Assembly (NCBI RefSeq): GCF_018812025.1
Contig: NC_063045.1
Location: forward strand, 61,887,839-61,951,838
DNA: 64,000 nucleotides
Reading direction: 5' to 3'
Source: Megalobrama amblycephala
Taxonomy: Eukaryota > Chordata > Actinopteri > Cypriniformes > Xenocyprididae
Position 1 is the first letter of the stretch; the number at the start of each line of letters is the position of its first letter. Made by a program: the position numbers and the translations under genes. The notes under the pieces were generated by a model. The model had not been told where the DNA came from. It ran no database searches and saw only the letters and a list, made by a program, of their open reading frames with translations. Of the stretch, positions 1 to 12,584 are shown in pieces.

Positions 1-56
1 TAAATATGTCATATTTTAATAAAAATAATATAATATATATTATAATAAAGTTTTAA

Positions 57-102
57 AAAACTACTATATGTTCACACAGGAAAAGATCACATCTATATAG
101 AG

Positions 103-144
<42 letters not shown>

Positions 145-174
145 TCTTTTCCTGTGTGATTGTACAGTAGTTTT
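57..174. repeat. Hairpin-forming inverted repeat around a CA microsatellite
   Basis: Left arm (about 57-86) and right arm (about 144-174) are near-perfect reverse complements; both contain 'cacacaggaaaaga' read inward. Between them lies an (AC)n tract at 109-142. This looks like a small foldback (MITE-like) repeat whose loop is now a microsatellite. No target duplication could be defined. Confidence 0.7.
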
Positions 175-1087
175 GATTGAAACAGTTCTAGTCTGCCAGA
201 GGCTCCGACTCACTGAATGTCGTCATCACAGGAAACAGCAGCGCTAGAGTAAAGAGCAAAACATGATAAAATGAGCGGAGAGACGCTGAACTCTACAGAG
301 CGAGAGAAACACTGGCGCACAGAGAATTACAGGCAGAAACACAGAGGAGACACAAACGAGACGGAGAGAAACAACAGTTGAAAGCGACCTCCTGAAGCGT
401 TTCATAACTGCAGAGGACGCGCAGGACCGCCGCGTCTCTCGTGTTCAAGATCTTTCTGCAGTCGTCCCACGAGTGATTGTTACCAAGGGTTTGTGTGAAA
501 GAAGTGTGTCAGACAAGAAGATCTCGGCATCAAAACCTGGAGTCCTAATGATGTCCGTATCCCAGACACCAAACGCAAAACAAACCCGAAGGCCGCAGTC
601 TTACCCGAGCTTTACTGGCTTCAGTTTGTGGCCCTCTGAGTCTAACAAGGCTGAGAATCCCTCTCTCATTACAGGCTGGAGGAAAGAGGGGGACATTGTA
701 AAAAGTCTCCGCTGAATTATTCATTTGCGTGATTTTCCACACATTTAGACTCGACCGCCTCAGAGATGAGAGCTGCTGCGTGATGCGCAGGGTTGCATGA
801 TATATCAAAATAAAATCGATATTGCAATATGGCTTGGTGCGACTGTCAAATTGCACAAGCTGCGATTTAATTAAGTAAATATATGAGCTAGTGGTGTCAG
901 ACTGCATGTGTGTAAACGAACATACAGATCCACGCTTCATTCTGAAACTGGCAGCGCATATTTGAGTATTTTATTAGTTTGTTGGTTTACTGAAGAACTT
1001 AAGATTGTAATTTCACAGAAAATTAAAATTATTTTTATTGCTTGTTTTTTATTTTAAAGTACAATAGAATCATTACCATATATTTAT
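175..1087. other. Unique intronic sequence (putative intron 2), no gene seen
   Basis: From 180 to 720 the sequence is GC-richer than its surroundings and non-repetitive; after 800 it becomes AT-rich. The open frames here (for example 473-715 and its antisense 545-940) lack recognisable motifs or splice context, so I do not call them genes. On the inferred minus-strand gene this lies downstream of the UNC5-type exon. Confidence 0.5.
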
Positions 1088-1255
1088 AGTACTGGGGTAG
1101 GATTTAATAAGCCTATGGCTTCTACCTATCCCTTTTCAAACAGGTTGAGTATTATGTTGAAATTTTTGTTAATTACGTTATTGATTATTTGTTTATTATG
1201 TGTGTATGTATGTATGTATATAAAAATTTGAGTTCGAAATAAAGACTACTACTAC
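1088..1255 (+). mobile_element. 3' tail of a non-LTR retrotransposon (LINE fragment)
   Basis: The block runs from 'ggggtaggatttaataag' through a T-rich stretch to 'gaaataaagactactactac'. A polyadenylation-like AATAAA followed by a short (ACT)n tail is the typical 3' end of a fish LINE, and I recognise this tail type from memory. No reverse transcriptase sequence is attached, so it is a 5'-truncated copy. The clade is not assigned. Confidence 0.55.
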
Positions 1256-1447
1256 ATATATGAAATTCATATATAGTAATTCTGTCGCACTGTAAAATAA
1301 AAAAAATGTTAAAATACAGTAAAATATTATTTTGTTAAAAATTGTATTTAATAATAATCACAATAAAATCATATTATTAAATTATAATAATAAAATAAAA
1401 TTATTTTTATTACTTGATTTTTATTTTAAAGTACAATAGAATTATTA

Positions 1448-1506
<59 letters not shown>

Positions 1507-2166
1507 GAACTTGATTTTATTTAATAATAATCACAATAGTCATATAATTAAATAATAATAATACAAATAAAATGTAGTAATTCTTAGAATTACTACAAAA
1601 AATTTTAGTAATTATATCGCACTGTAAAATATAGTTTTTTTAAATACTGTAAAATATTATTTTGTAAAAAAATTTAATTTAATAATAATAATCAGAATAA
1701 AATCATATTATTAAATATTAATAAATTAATAAATATTAATAAATAATAATAAATATTATATATATATATTATTTTGTTAAAAATTGTATTTAATAATAAT
1801 CACAATAGTCATATAATTAAATAATAATAATACAAATAAAATGTAGTAATTCTTAGAATTACTACAAAAAGTTGTAGTAATTCTATCGCACTGTAAAATA
1901 TATATTTTTTAAAATACTGTAAAATATTATTTTGTTAAAAATTTTATTTAATAATAATAATCAGAATAAAATCATATTATTAAATATTAATAAATTAATA
2001 AATATTAATAAATAATAATAAATATTATATATATATATATATATATTTTGTTAAAAATTGTATTTAATAATAATCACAATAAAATAAAAAATGATCATCA
2101 TATAATCATTAAATTATAATAAAAATTTAATTATTTGTATGACTTTTTACAGTACAATAGAATTAT

Positions 2167-2231
<65 letters not shown>

Positions 2232-2400
2232 CATTAAAAAATATTTAATAATCATAATAAAATTACATTATATAATTATAATAATAAAAATTAAATTATT
2301 TTTTGTGATTTTTTATTTTACAGCACAATAGTAATATTTCCTATTTTGCCTAATATATTTATTTACTAAATAATAATAATAATAATAATCATAAAATCAT
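1256..2400. repeat. AT-rich tandem repeat, period about 270 bp, with TA and CT/TA microsatellites
   Basis: The word 'cgcactgtaaaat' recurs near 1287, 1618 and 1888, and the block containing 'aatgtagtaattcttagaat' near 1571 recurs near 1840, giving a period of about 270 bp. Pure (TA)n lies at 1450-1503, and (CT)n followed by (AT)n at 2169-2226. No coding potential. Confidence 0.75.
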
Positions 2401-2858
2401 AATAACTATACTGAATTAACAGTGAATTAACAAAAACCGTGTTAATGTGGCCGATTGAAAATTCAAGTGGAAATATATTTGTTTTTAAACTCTGTTCACT
2501 TTATGGAAACTGACAGAGATTTGAGTTGGTTCTTGAAAACCCAAAAGCGAACCCAAAACTAAGAACATTCAGATTTTTCAAGTTTTTCCCAAATGATTTT
2601 GCACTCAAAAAATGTCTTCAGAATAAAAGCAATATTTCTGCCGCCTTCTTCAAAAAAAAATCCTTTTAATGAAAAAAAATAAAAAATAAAAAAATCACCC
2701 CACTCAATAGAATGATTTATTCTTTTCAAATGTCGCTATTCAAGTCATCTGGTGAAATTTCCTGGATCTTTTCATATCGCAATGTCAAAAGCCCTAATGC
2801 TGCGCTATTTGTGTGTTTTTCTCTTTGCTTCATCCACCCCTCCCAATCCCGAACCGCC
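2401..2858. other. Unique AT-rich intron sequence next to the exon
   Basis: No repeat family, RNA gene or coding exon recognised. It begins immediately beyond the donor site of the minus-strand exon and would be the 5' part of its downstream intron. Confidence 0.45.
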
Positions 2859-3742
<884 letters not shown>

Positions 3743-3825
3743 GCTCTATACGTCCCGTGTTTGCCGGTCACGTTCAAATATCTGCCCTCTGACTTTCGGG
3801 AGGGAAGCGCGAGGCGAGATTGCCA
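3743..3825 (+). repeat. Local direct duplication, copy 1
   Basis: This segment, with core 'tgtttgccggt.cgttcaa' followed by 'atatctgcc', is repeated in direct orientation at about 6696-6795. In the best 42-bp core I count five differences, mostly of the CpG-to-TpG/CpA kind. The function of the unit is unknown. Confidence 0.65.
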
Positions 3826-3949
3826 TGTGGTTGTCGATATATATTTTCTAGGGTGTTCGGAATGACTGCGATACAAATGACTGCGTGCTTGTTTCTCTAG
3901 GTCAGTGAGGGATTACCATCCTCTCTTCCACTAGACTGCAGTCACTTCT

Positions 3950-4250
3950 TTACCATTAAGGGACAATATTTGCCCCCTAAATTGATTTTCAAGTGCATTT
4001 TTTCACTTTATAAAATAAATAATGTTTTTAAATAAAAAATGTTCAATAGAGAAATATGCAATAAAACTAAGTAAAAAATATTAAACTAAAACTGCCAGTA
4101 GGTGGCAGCAAGTCACTGCTTTTATGAGTGAATCATCGAGTCATTCATTCAGTAATGAAGCAAGTGGCTGTGAATGAATCATTGAATCATTGACTCTCAC
4201 GATTCGTTCAAAGCCACAGAATTGTTTGTGAGTGTCGTAGTTCCGCGGTG
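3950..4250. repeat. Interspersed repeat with 'gccagtaggtggcagc' module
   Basis: Contains 'gccagtaggtggcagc' and a stretch rich in 'gaatcatt/gattcatt' words (4125-4205). The reverse complement of the same module occurs at 35590-35730 and 55610-55700 inside elements with different ends. Probably the interior of a hAT-like non-autonomous transposon; ends not defined here. Confidence 0.55.
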
Positions 4251-4469
4251 GTTTTCGTCAGAACTATTATTGCATTGCAAAATAGAGTAAATACTGACAG
4301 TACTGTTTAAAATGCATGTTATATGTTTTTACCTGTTGTATAATAATGTCACGTTTGCAGTCATGTGGATATTTGGGAAAAATTGACCCTTCGCAAAGAC
4401 CCCCTTAGTTACTGTTGCTTTATCCGACAAGCCACGGCGCTGTCACGCCAAACACAGTGAAAAATACAT

Positions 4470-4850
4470 CGCGGAGCAAAGAGGACACTGAGCAGAGCAG
4501 GTTACTTATGATATTAAACAAAGTCCCAGCTTTCAAACTGTGTAATTTTTTAATAAATTCAAACAATAAAAAGCGTTTTGTGGCTCTTTAATGTATCGTG
4601 TCAGATCGCTGTAGCTCCTCAGCTCAAGCGGCTCGTGAACCGATCATCTCTTCCTACTAGTTCATTTATAGCATCAAATAAACATGAATGAACATCAGAA
4701 GGAATGTTGTTTCAAAAGCAGTCAGTACACGAAGTTCAAGTCCACCGAGCTTAATCTCCTAACTCCTGACTGCTTTGTCAGACAAAATGGCAGATTCGGC
4801 GTTACGACTGGTTAGATCGCTTGTCAATCAAACTCCCGGCAAATGGTCAA
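4470..4850 (+). repeat. hAT-derived module, direct copy 1
   Basis: From 'gcaaagaggacactga' to 'gtcaattg' this block is nearly identical to 18405-18805 in the same orientation. It is also a diverged relative of about 52890-53125, inside an element with hAT-like ends. Shared words include 'aaataaacatgaatgaacat' and 'cagatcgctgtagctcctca'. The open frame at 4775-5110 runs out of this block into the next repeat and is not a gene. Confidence 0.7.
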
Positions 4851-4928
4851 TTGCATTCTTGCTCGTTATCATCATTAAATACAAGATCTCACACAAAGTA
4901 TGTTTTTGTTTCATAGAAAGTTTGAGTC

Positions 4929-6496
4929 TTAACACTCTGAGGTCTGAAAACGCGCCGGCGCGTTTTGCAGGTTTTTTTTCACATTGCAGCAAAACAGACT
5001 TAAAATACTCCATCATTTTTTGTCATAGAGACATAAGTAATATATCAATTGAAACTATAGAATATCTTCTTTTATTTGTATACACTCAGAGTAAAAACAC
5101 AATGTTGTGATTTTTGTAAAATAAAGAAAACTAACATGATGCGTGATTTCTCCTCTCCCTCTGAACGAAGTCCAATCTGATAGTTCTCAGAAAATGAACT
5201 GTAACTTAGTGAATACTAATCACAAAAAATTAAACTTATGTCTAAAAAAACGTTAAGATGTCAGGTTTTAAATCATGTAAGTCAAATTGAAAACAAACCT
5301 TCTGTGTTTATGTAATCTGTATGAAAAGAGAGCCATGTCAGAAGTCCGTGATTCAGCTCATTATCCGCTAATGCGGCCACGCCCACGGAGCCAGCGCTAT
5401 TCAGACGCAAATTCAGAGGCAATACATGCATTCATCGTCTCAATCGTGTATTTATTGTCTTGAAAAGTGTTTATCTGGATGTAAAAGTCATGGTTAGCGA
5501 TCTCTAGAAGACATGCAGTTAGTTCCTGTTTTCTTTTCTTCTATAGATGAATTTTAGATGAGTTTTTGTTTCTTTAGCGCCCTCCGGCTGCAGTATGAAT
5601 TGGAAACTCCATTCATGGAATAGCCTCTTCTTCTTTTAGATGAATTTGTGGACTAAAAATGCACAGAGAGCGCCCTCCGACTTCAAGGATGAATTGAAAA
5701 CACCAGCGCTCATAGTAATGACAATGAATATTAAATAAATATAACTTCTCTGTATAGAAAATTCACATAAGCATATGAGAGTCCAATATTTCTCCAAATG
5801 TGCATGCTTTTAAACTAAAAGCCTATATTCAGACTCTTTGCATCACAGAAATACATTATATTTTAAAGTATAATATAAAACCATTACTTTATATTGTAAT
5901 AATATTTTTTTTGTATGTTTCATATATCATGATGAGCTTGAGACATCACAGAAGGTTTTTTTCACAGCCTACCTGACTGAAATGCCTCATTAATATGCAA
6001 GTCATTTCAGCTCATTACTATCCAATTCTTTTGTCTTCTCAGGTGAGAATGGCCCATTATTCAGTGGTGATTCACGCCTCCATGCATACTATGTTTCTTG
6101 GCAAAAAGTGTCTTACAAAAACTAAATCATTATATTGTTTTATATGAAGGAGTAGGCAGCATAATTTTTACATAATTTTGAAGCAAAAACTCTAGTCTAC
6201 AACCTCCAATACCCTAAAGTATTGTAAACACAGATTTAATATACTGTTTTTGGCCTTATTTCAGTGACTTAAGTTTTTTGTTTTTTCAATAACACACGCA
6301 TAAACATTATTCATTCAAAAACACAAACATGTACATACATGTTCCTCACATATTATTGTAGCCTAGTTTGTGCTGAATACAGTGTAATGACACTTTTTCC
6401 ATTAATATGTTTATGAACAACTGAAAAAAGCACAAATGTCAGAGCATGTCAAAACTTCTCCAGGCCCCAAATCAGCCTCAGACTCCAGAGGGTTAA
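4929..6496 (-). mobile_element. TTAA-flanked piggyBac-like non-autonomous element, copy A
   Basis: It is bounded by TTAA on both sides (4929-4932 and 6493-6496) and is 1,560 bp between them. The terminal inverted repeats are about 15 bp: CCCTCTGGAGTCTGA at one end and CACTCTGAGGTCTGA at the other (three mismatches). It is the reverse complement of copy B (16182-17747) with very high identity, and related to copy C. A perfect 20-bp palindrome centred on GCCGGC lies at 4947-4966, just inside one end. No transposase frame is visible. TTAA targets and short C-starting inverted repeats are hallmarks of the piggyBac superfamily; the family name is inference. Confidence 0.8.
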
Positions 6497-6695
6497 ATTG
6501 AAATTAATCCACTATCTGTGTCTATATTTGTTCTTCATGCAAGTAAGTGCTACTTTAATTTGTAATTTGATTAAATGTACTGGATTTATGACATTTTGGC
6601 AGTTAGAAATGCATGCTCAGTTTTAATATTATTTTAAGGTAGAATTAAATGAACTACTCAGCATTTTGTCGCCTCACGTACCCCAGTTTGGGCAC
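6497..6695. other. Short unique segment between TTAA element A and duplication copy 2
   Basis: AT-rich unique DNA; nothing recognised. Confidence 0.4.
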
Positions 6696-6795
6696 CGCTG
6701 CTATATGCATCCCATGTTTGCCGGTTGCGTTCAAATATCTGCCCCCTGACTCCACGTCCACGCCCCGAGAGGGAAGCAAGAGGCCATTTGCAGAG
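6696..6795 (+). repeat. Local direct duplication, copy 2
   Basis: Partner of 3743-3825. This copy carries an extra 'cacgtccacgcccc' stretch in the middle. TTAA element A and the hAT-derived module lie between the two copies. Confidence 0.65.
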
Positions 6796-7455
6796 CCGTT
6801 CATCACCTGCAAATACGTTTTCTATTCTTAACAACCGACCGCCAGACATCAATTATTTACACAGAAGGAGAATGAATCTGGAGAGAGAGACAGAAGGGAC
6901 ATCAGAGATTCTCGGCCCTTGTCTCGAGCAGCGGCCGAACCGGGTCCTTGTCGGGACGCAGCTGCGACATCACATCGATATCAGCCGCGACGTTAGGGGA
7001 ACGAGGAGATGGAGGTGAACCGGTGACACTGCATTAGCACATGGAGCCCCAGGGGCTTCTGGGTAGAGTGTGGCTGCTTTTCATCACATGTAGGTCCTAA
7101 ATCACACCTGTCCCGTCACCGGCCCCTAATCACCTGCTAATTGAAGGGGAGTCATAACTTCGGCTTGACCTCTGCCTGAACACCAGAATAACAGGAAGTT
7201 GAGGTCTACTAATTAATCCGAGTGTTCAATCAGTGAGGATGATTTTTTTTTGTCCTCTCTCTTCTTAAAAAGAGAAAAATAAAGAGGAAATTTTGGGTCC
7301 ATCCAATCCTGAGATTGCATAGAGAGGAAGGAGAGTTCCACCTCCTTATCAAGGAGCTGCGGGATTATCCCAAGCAATTCAAAGTTTACTTCAGGATGCC
7401 AGTTGCTCAGTCGATACTGGAGTCACATATTAAAAAGAAGACCACCAATATACAG

Positions 7456-7458
<3 letters not shown>
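6796..7458. other. Unique GC-moderate sequence, candidate conserved non-coding DNA
   Basis: Non-repetitive. Around 7120-7220 it holds 'ctgctaattgaa' and 'ctactaattaatc', homeodomain-type TAATTA/TAATTG words, within GC-richer DNA. No coding exon recognised. Confidence 0.35.

Positions 7459-7517
<59 letters not shown>
7459..7517. repeat. (AT)n microsatellite
   Basis: About 58 bp of uninterrupted AT dinucleotide directly bordering the next interspersed repeat. Confidence 0.95.
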
Positions 7518-7520
<3 letters not shown>

Positions 7521-7523
7521 AGT

Positions 7524-8080
7524 TTGGTTCCAAAACACTATAACCCCATTTTGATTAAGTTTTTTAGTAAAAATGTGTTTTCTTTACCAAGAAAGTGGCA
7601 AGATGAAAACCACTATTTTCTGTTTCTAACTTTCACATAGCATCTTTTGGTTATAAAAACATTAAAAATTCAAATCTAGACACATTTTTTTTTTTTCAAA
7701 ATGCAATTAATCCATCAATATAAAAGTTATATTTCTTCCCCACCGCAGAAACCACCACAGGTTCATCAATGCCGTCAAAATCATTCATTTTTCAGTTTTT
7801 GTTGATCACAAAGTACAAGGCAGATGAGGAAAACTAGGATGCCGGGTGTATTCAGAGCGACCGCCATTACTGTTTACAGTGTGTGGAATGGAGCGCTGTG
7901 ATTGGTTGAGAGGATATATCGCGTTCTGCAGAGAAGGGAGACTGACGTTTGCCGTGTTTTGGAAAGAAGGGAGAAATCATGACAGAATAACACGACGGAT
8001 ATCACATTTTGTGCAAAATTAATAAATTACTTTTCAATACCGACCAGATACAGTACTGATTTTGGCAGAAATTCAATTTA
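7524..8080. repeat. Interspersed repeat shared with 45439-45620
   Basis: Two blocks are shared with the later copy: 'agcatcttttggttata' (7638-7690) and 'ttttcaataccgacca' with 'tactgattttggc' (8029-8075). The copy here is longer, with about 340 bp of middle sequence missing from the other. Class unknown. Confidence 0.6.
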
Positions 8081-8464
8081 AAAAAAAAAAAAGGTGTTTA
8101 TCGCGTTTTGGCTCTGAATTGTCAAAACACCTCTTGCTACAGATGCGAAAAATGCAAAAAATTGAACCCGATCCGAATTTTTTTATGACAGACAAAAGTT
8201 TCGGAGGCAGTGTGTAAATGTGATCGACAACGTGAGGTCGTATTTATTTTTTAATGTGTGGCAATTTCGGACCTTTAGCTTTGACGGCAAACATAGGCTT
8301 GTTCTTTCTCTGCTAATAATGCAGCAACTAGTCAGCAAATTAATAACTTTATAATGATATGACAAGAAGTACTGTAGTTCTGTATTCATACCGTTTCGCT
8401 GTCGGTGTTTTAAGTGTGCATCTGAAGTGTCAGCCTCACGTGTCAAAACAAACAGCAAAAGGCA
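8081..8464. other. Unique intron sequence
   Basis: Nothing recognised; the antisense open frame at 8183-8458 has no motif. Confidence 0.4.
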
Positions 8465-8630
8465 TCAGTAATTCGACCTCTAGAGGTCGCTCTCGTACTA
8501 TATGATGACAGCGGACCCTTTCTCAGCCGCTCCAGCAATGATGCAACCTGAAACAACTATCTGCATGAATTTTTGCCGATAACTGATTGTTCCACCAATC
8601 AGCGCCAATTAATCGGCCTCTAGTTGCTAT
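8465..8630. repeat. Probable hAT-type fragment ending 'aattaatcggcctcta'
   Basis: The phrases 'gacctctagaggtcgctc' and 'ccaattaatcggcctctag' resemble the ends of a fish hAT family whose termini read TAGAGGTCG and contain 'cgattaatcgg' words. Internal 'tgccgataactgatt' fits. No target duplication identified. Confidence 0.4.
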
Positions 8631-10345
8631 ACAGATTATGAACGTTTAATCAAACCCTAAATCCTGAGCAGCATTAATAGTGAGACTCACTAATTATTTA
8701 TTAAACACCGGTGTCTTTTATCATATTGCTGCTGCTGCCATGAGAGGTGATTTTACCAGTGATTTACCTCTTCACTTTCAGCCTGAGCCGAACAACACTT
8801 TTTAACCATGGTAAAATCCCTGTAACAGACGGCCTCTTGTGAATGCTTATTGGCTATCTTTAACAAAAATGAAAACACATGGTGTAGCGAACAGGACATT
8901 AACATTCGGCCTCTATTATAGTGACACAGCGCATTACAACAGCACAGGAAAACATACAGAAAGCTTCCCATCGGACGGTATCTGAGCAAACCAGGGCAGG
9001 TTTATCAGCTCAACAATTAGCTATGGACCAGAACCATGACCCGGTGCGACTGCCAGCCCTACTGAGCATGATCACTATCTCGGTCACACACACATGCATC
9101 CAAACAAAATGTGCACTCAAACACACACCCTTGAACATTTCTTGAACGCTGTCCTCGTGCCAAACCACTGACAGTCATGTAACGCTCGCAGACACAGAGA
9201 CCGCCAGCGTTCCAGTCCTTGACCCAAAAACTCCCTCCTACATCTAGGAAACTCACAGAGCCGCGGCATCAGTCTGTCTCGTGGCAGGCCTGAGAGATCA
9301 GACGGTGGCATAAAAGGCTTCGATGCATGAGAGCTCCAATTCGTCAGCAGAAATAATAAATAAAAGAGAATAAAAGAGGCGAAAAGCACTCGAGAAATGG
9401 AAAAACTTGACAGAAAATTGCCCTCACGCCAACAAGCCCCCACAGATTCGCAGATCTCCAGTGGACAAAAGAGACAGAATAGAGTTCACAATCAGTCCTG
9501 CATCAAACCCACGACACAATGCAGCACGTGCAACACGCCTCCCCCACTTTAAGGCAAGAAACTACAGGGTTCTTTAATGCACTGGTCAATTTTGTGATTT
9601 TGGTTCTATATAGTGACCAAAAAAGAATTCCACATGCTAAGTATGCATGTGTTAGTGGATCCATGAAGTGTGTTATTGACCTTCATGACCTTAGACACAG
9701 ATGTCTCATACAGCTATCATGAGAAGAGCAGATTAAAATGAATAAGAAAAAAGTTCAAACTTACAATTCTCTTTCTAGAAAATATGACTCTTGGTTAATG
9801 TACTTGTATGAGCAAATGAATTCATTACGAAAGAAGCACATATTTATTCTCTGGAAGCCGGGTTAAATGAGTAAACATGGGTCAGATGCTGTCACCTCTC
9901 AGATACCAAATACAGATATGGCCTGTAACAGAAATGCCAGAATAGATACACTGGTTTTAATAAAACTATGATTTCCTATTCATTGCATAATACAAGGAGA
10001 GTGATTATAAATCCACCCCCTTCAACACATTGAAAGTGTATTTTACTGTTGACAGTATTTTCTGATTTATATCCAAAAATCCCCTCTGTAATAACCTTTA
10101 TTGTGTCAACAAAATTAAATAAGAATTTTGAACTTGGCATATCCAATATTCAGATGTTTGTTCTGGATATGTATGCAAATTAGTGCAGATTTAATTACAT
10201 AATGCCTTACTTGCATATTTAAACATAACATTTCAGAAAACTTGTAATACAAAACAATTGTCTTAATTATTGTGATTAATCAACTGGGGGATGTTTGATG
10301 ATATCTGTTTGTTGTTAGTTATCAATTTCTACCCTATGCACCTGT
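8631..10345. other. Unique intron sequence, no gene seen
   Basis: 8900-9540 is GC-richer and non-repetitive; its overlapping open frames on both strands (for example 9117-9443 minus, 108 codons) look like chance. 9600-10345 is AT-rich unique DNA. No RNA gene or splice pair recognised. Confidence 0.45.
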
Positions 10346-12584
10346 CACTCTTTACTTTAACTTTAAAAGGTTCCCTTCAGGCCCTTCATATATAGAATCT
10401 TTTAGGGGTTCACATCATGAATCATATTATGGATTTATCTTTAATTATTTTTGTTTTAATCCATTTTAATTAGATTTTATCAATTAAACAGCTCGTAAAC
10501 ATACTTTACCAGTAGAAAAAATTGAAATAATCTGTTAAACATTAAATTATTATGCAATGTTTTGACATTCCTCCTTATATAAAACCTTTTTGGCATAACG
10601 GGTCCTTAAAAATTGAGTCAAGAACCCTAGAGTTTTATATAGAACCCCACTGAAGAGTTCTCTAAAATTGAGTCAAGAACCCTAGAGTTCTATATAGAAC
10701 CCCACTGAAGTGTCTTTAAAATCGAGTCAAGAACCCTAGAGTTTTATATAGAACCCCACTGAAGAGTTCTTTAAAATTGAGTCAAGAACCCTAGAGTTTT
10801 ATATAGAACCCCACTGAAGAGTTCTTTAAAATTGAGTCAAGAACCCTAGAGTTTTATATAGAACCCCACTGAAGTGTCTTTAAAATCGAGTCAAGAACCC
10901 TAGAGTTTTATATAGAACCCCACTGAAGAGTTCTTTAAAATTGAGTCAAGAACCCTAGAGTTTTATATAGAACCCCACTGAAGTGTCTTTAAAATTGAGT
11001 CAAGAACCCTAGAGTTTTATATAGAACCCCACTGAAGTGTCTTTAAAATCGAGTCAAGAACCCTAGAGTTTTATATAGAACCCCACTGAAGAGTTCTTTA
11101 AAATTGAGTCAAGAACCCTAGAGTTTTATATAGAACCCCACTCAAGAGTTCTTTAAAATTGAGTCAAGAACCCTAGAGTTTTATATAGAACCCCACTGAA
11201 GTGTCTTTAAAATCGAGTCAAGAACCCTAGAGTTTTATATAGAACCCCACTGAAGAGTTCTTTAAAATTGAGTCAAGAACCCTAGAGTTTTATATAGAAC
11301 CCCACTGAAGTGTCTTTAAAATCGAGTCAAGAACCCTAGAGTTTTATATAGAACCCCACTGAAGTGTCTTTAAAATCGAGTCAAGAACCCTAGAGTTTTA
11401 TATAGAACCCCACTGAAGAGTTCTTTAAAATTGAGTCAAGAACCCTAGAGTTTTATATAGAACCCCACTGAAGTGTCTTTAAAATCGAGTCAAGAACCCT
11501 AGAGTTTTATATAGAACCCCACTGAAGAGTTCTTTAAAATTGAGTCAAGAACCCTAGAGTTTTATATAGAACCCCACTGAAGTGTCTTTAAAATCGAGTC
11601 AAGAACCCTAGAGTTTTATATAGAACCCCACTGAAGAGTTCTTTAAAATTGAGTCAAGAACCCTAGAGTTTTATATAGAACCCCACTGAAGAGTTCTTTA
11701 AAATTGAGTCAAGAACCCTAGAGTTTTATATAGAACCCCACTGAAGTGTCTTTAAAATCGAGTCAAGAACCCTAGAGTTTTATATAGAACCCCACTGAAG
11801 TGTCTTTAAAATTGAGTCAAGAACCCTAGAGTTTTATATAGAACCCCACTGAAGTGTCTTTAAAATCGAGTCAAGAACTCTAGAGTTTTATATAGAACCC
11901 CACTGAAGTGTCTTTAAAATCGAGTCAAGAACCCTAGAGTTTTATATAGAACCCCACTGAAGTGTCTTTAAAATTGAGTCAAGAACCCTAGAGTTTTATA
12001 TAGAACCCCACTGAAGAGTTCTTTAAAATTGAGTCAAGAACCCTAGAGTTTTATATAGAACCCCACTGAAGTGTCTTTAAAATCGAGTCAAGAACCCTAG
12101 AGTTTTATATAGAACCCCACTGAAGTGTCTTTAAAATTGAGTCAAGAACCCTAGAGTTTTATATAGAACCCCACTGAAGAGTTCTTTAAAATTGAGTCAA
12201 GAACCCTAGAGTTTTATATAGAACCCCACTGAAGAGTTCTTTAAAATCGAGTCAAGAACCCTAGAGTTTTATATAGAACCCCACTGAAGTGTCTTTAAAA
12301 TCGAGTCAAGAACCCTAGAGTTTTATATAGAACCCCACTGAAGAGTTCTTTAAAATTGAGTCAAGAACCCTAGAGTTTTATATAGAACCCCACTGAAGTG
12401 TCTTTAAAATCGAGTCAAGAACCCTAGAGTTTTATATAGAACCCCACTGAAGTGTCTTTAAAATCGAGTCAAGAACCCTAGAGTTTATATAGAACTCCAC
12501 TGAAGAGTTCTTTAAAATCGAGTCAAGAACCCTAGAGTTTTATATAGAACCCCAGTGAACCTTTTTTCCACTCTTAAGAGTGTA
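10346..12584. mobile_element. Inverted-repeat element carrying a 54/55-bp minisatellite
   Basis: The left end 'cactctttactttaacttt' plus 'aaaaggttccc' and the reverse complement of the right end ('tacactcttaagagtgg' plus 'aaaaaaggttcac') are imperfect terminal inverted repeats of a fish MITE type with CACTCTTA...AAAGGTTC ends. Nearly all of its interior is the tandem array described separately. No transposase. The exact ends and target duplication are uncertain. Confidence 0.55.
10615..12555. repeat. Minisatellite: 35 full units plus a partial unit
   Basis: Every unit carries 'gagtcaagaaccctagag' then 'ttttatatagaacccc'. Two main forms alternate irregularly: a 55-bp form joined by 'gaagagttctttaaaatt' (16 units) and a 54-bp form joined by 'gaagtgtctttaaaatc' (19 units). 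The summed unit lengths reproduce the array length to the base once a single-base deletion in unit 35 is allowed for. Unit-to-unit identity is very high, implying recent amplification or homogenisation. Confidence 0.97.

Noticed and set aside
10615..12555. CRISPR-like regular array
   Set aside because: Tandem units without distinct spacers; the whole 54/55-bp unit is repeated, in vertebrate DNA, inside a transposon-like element.
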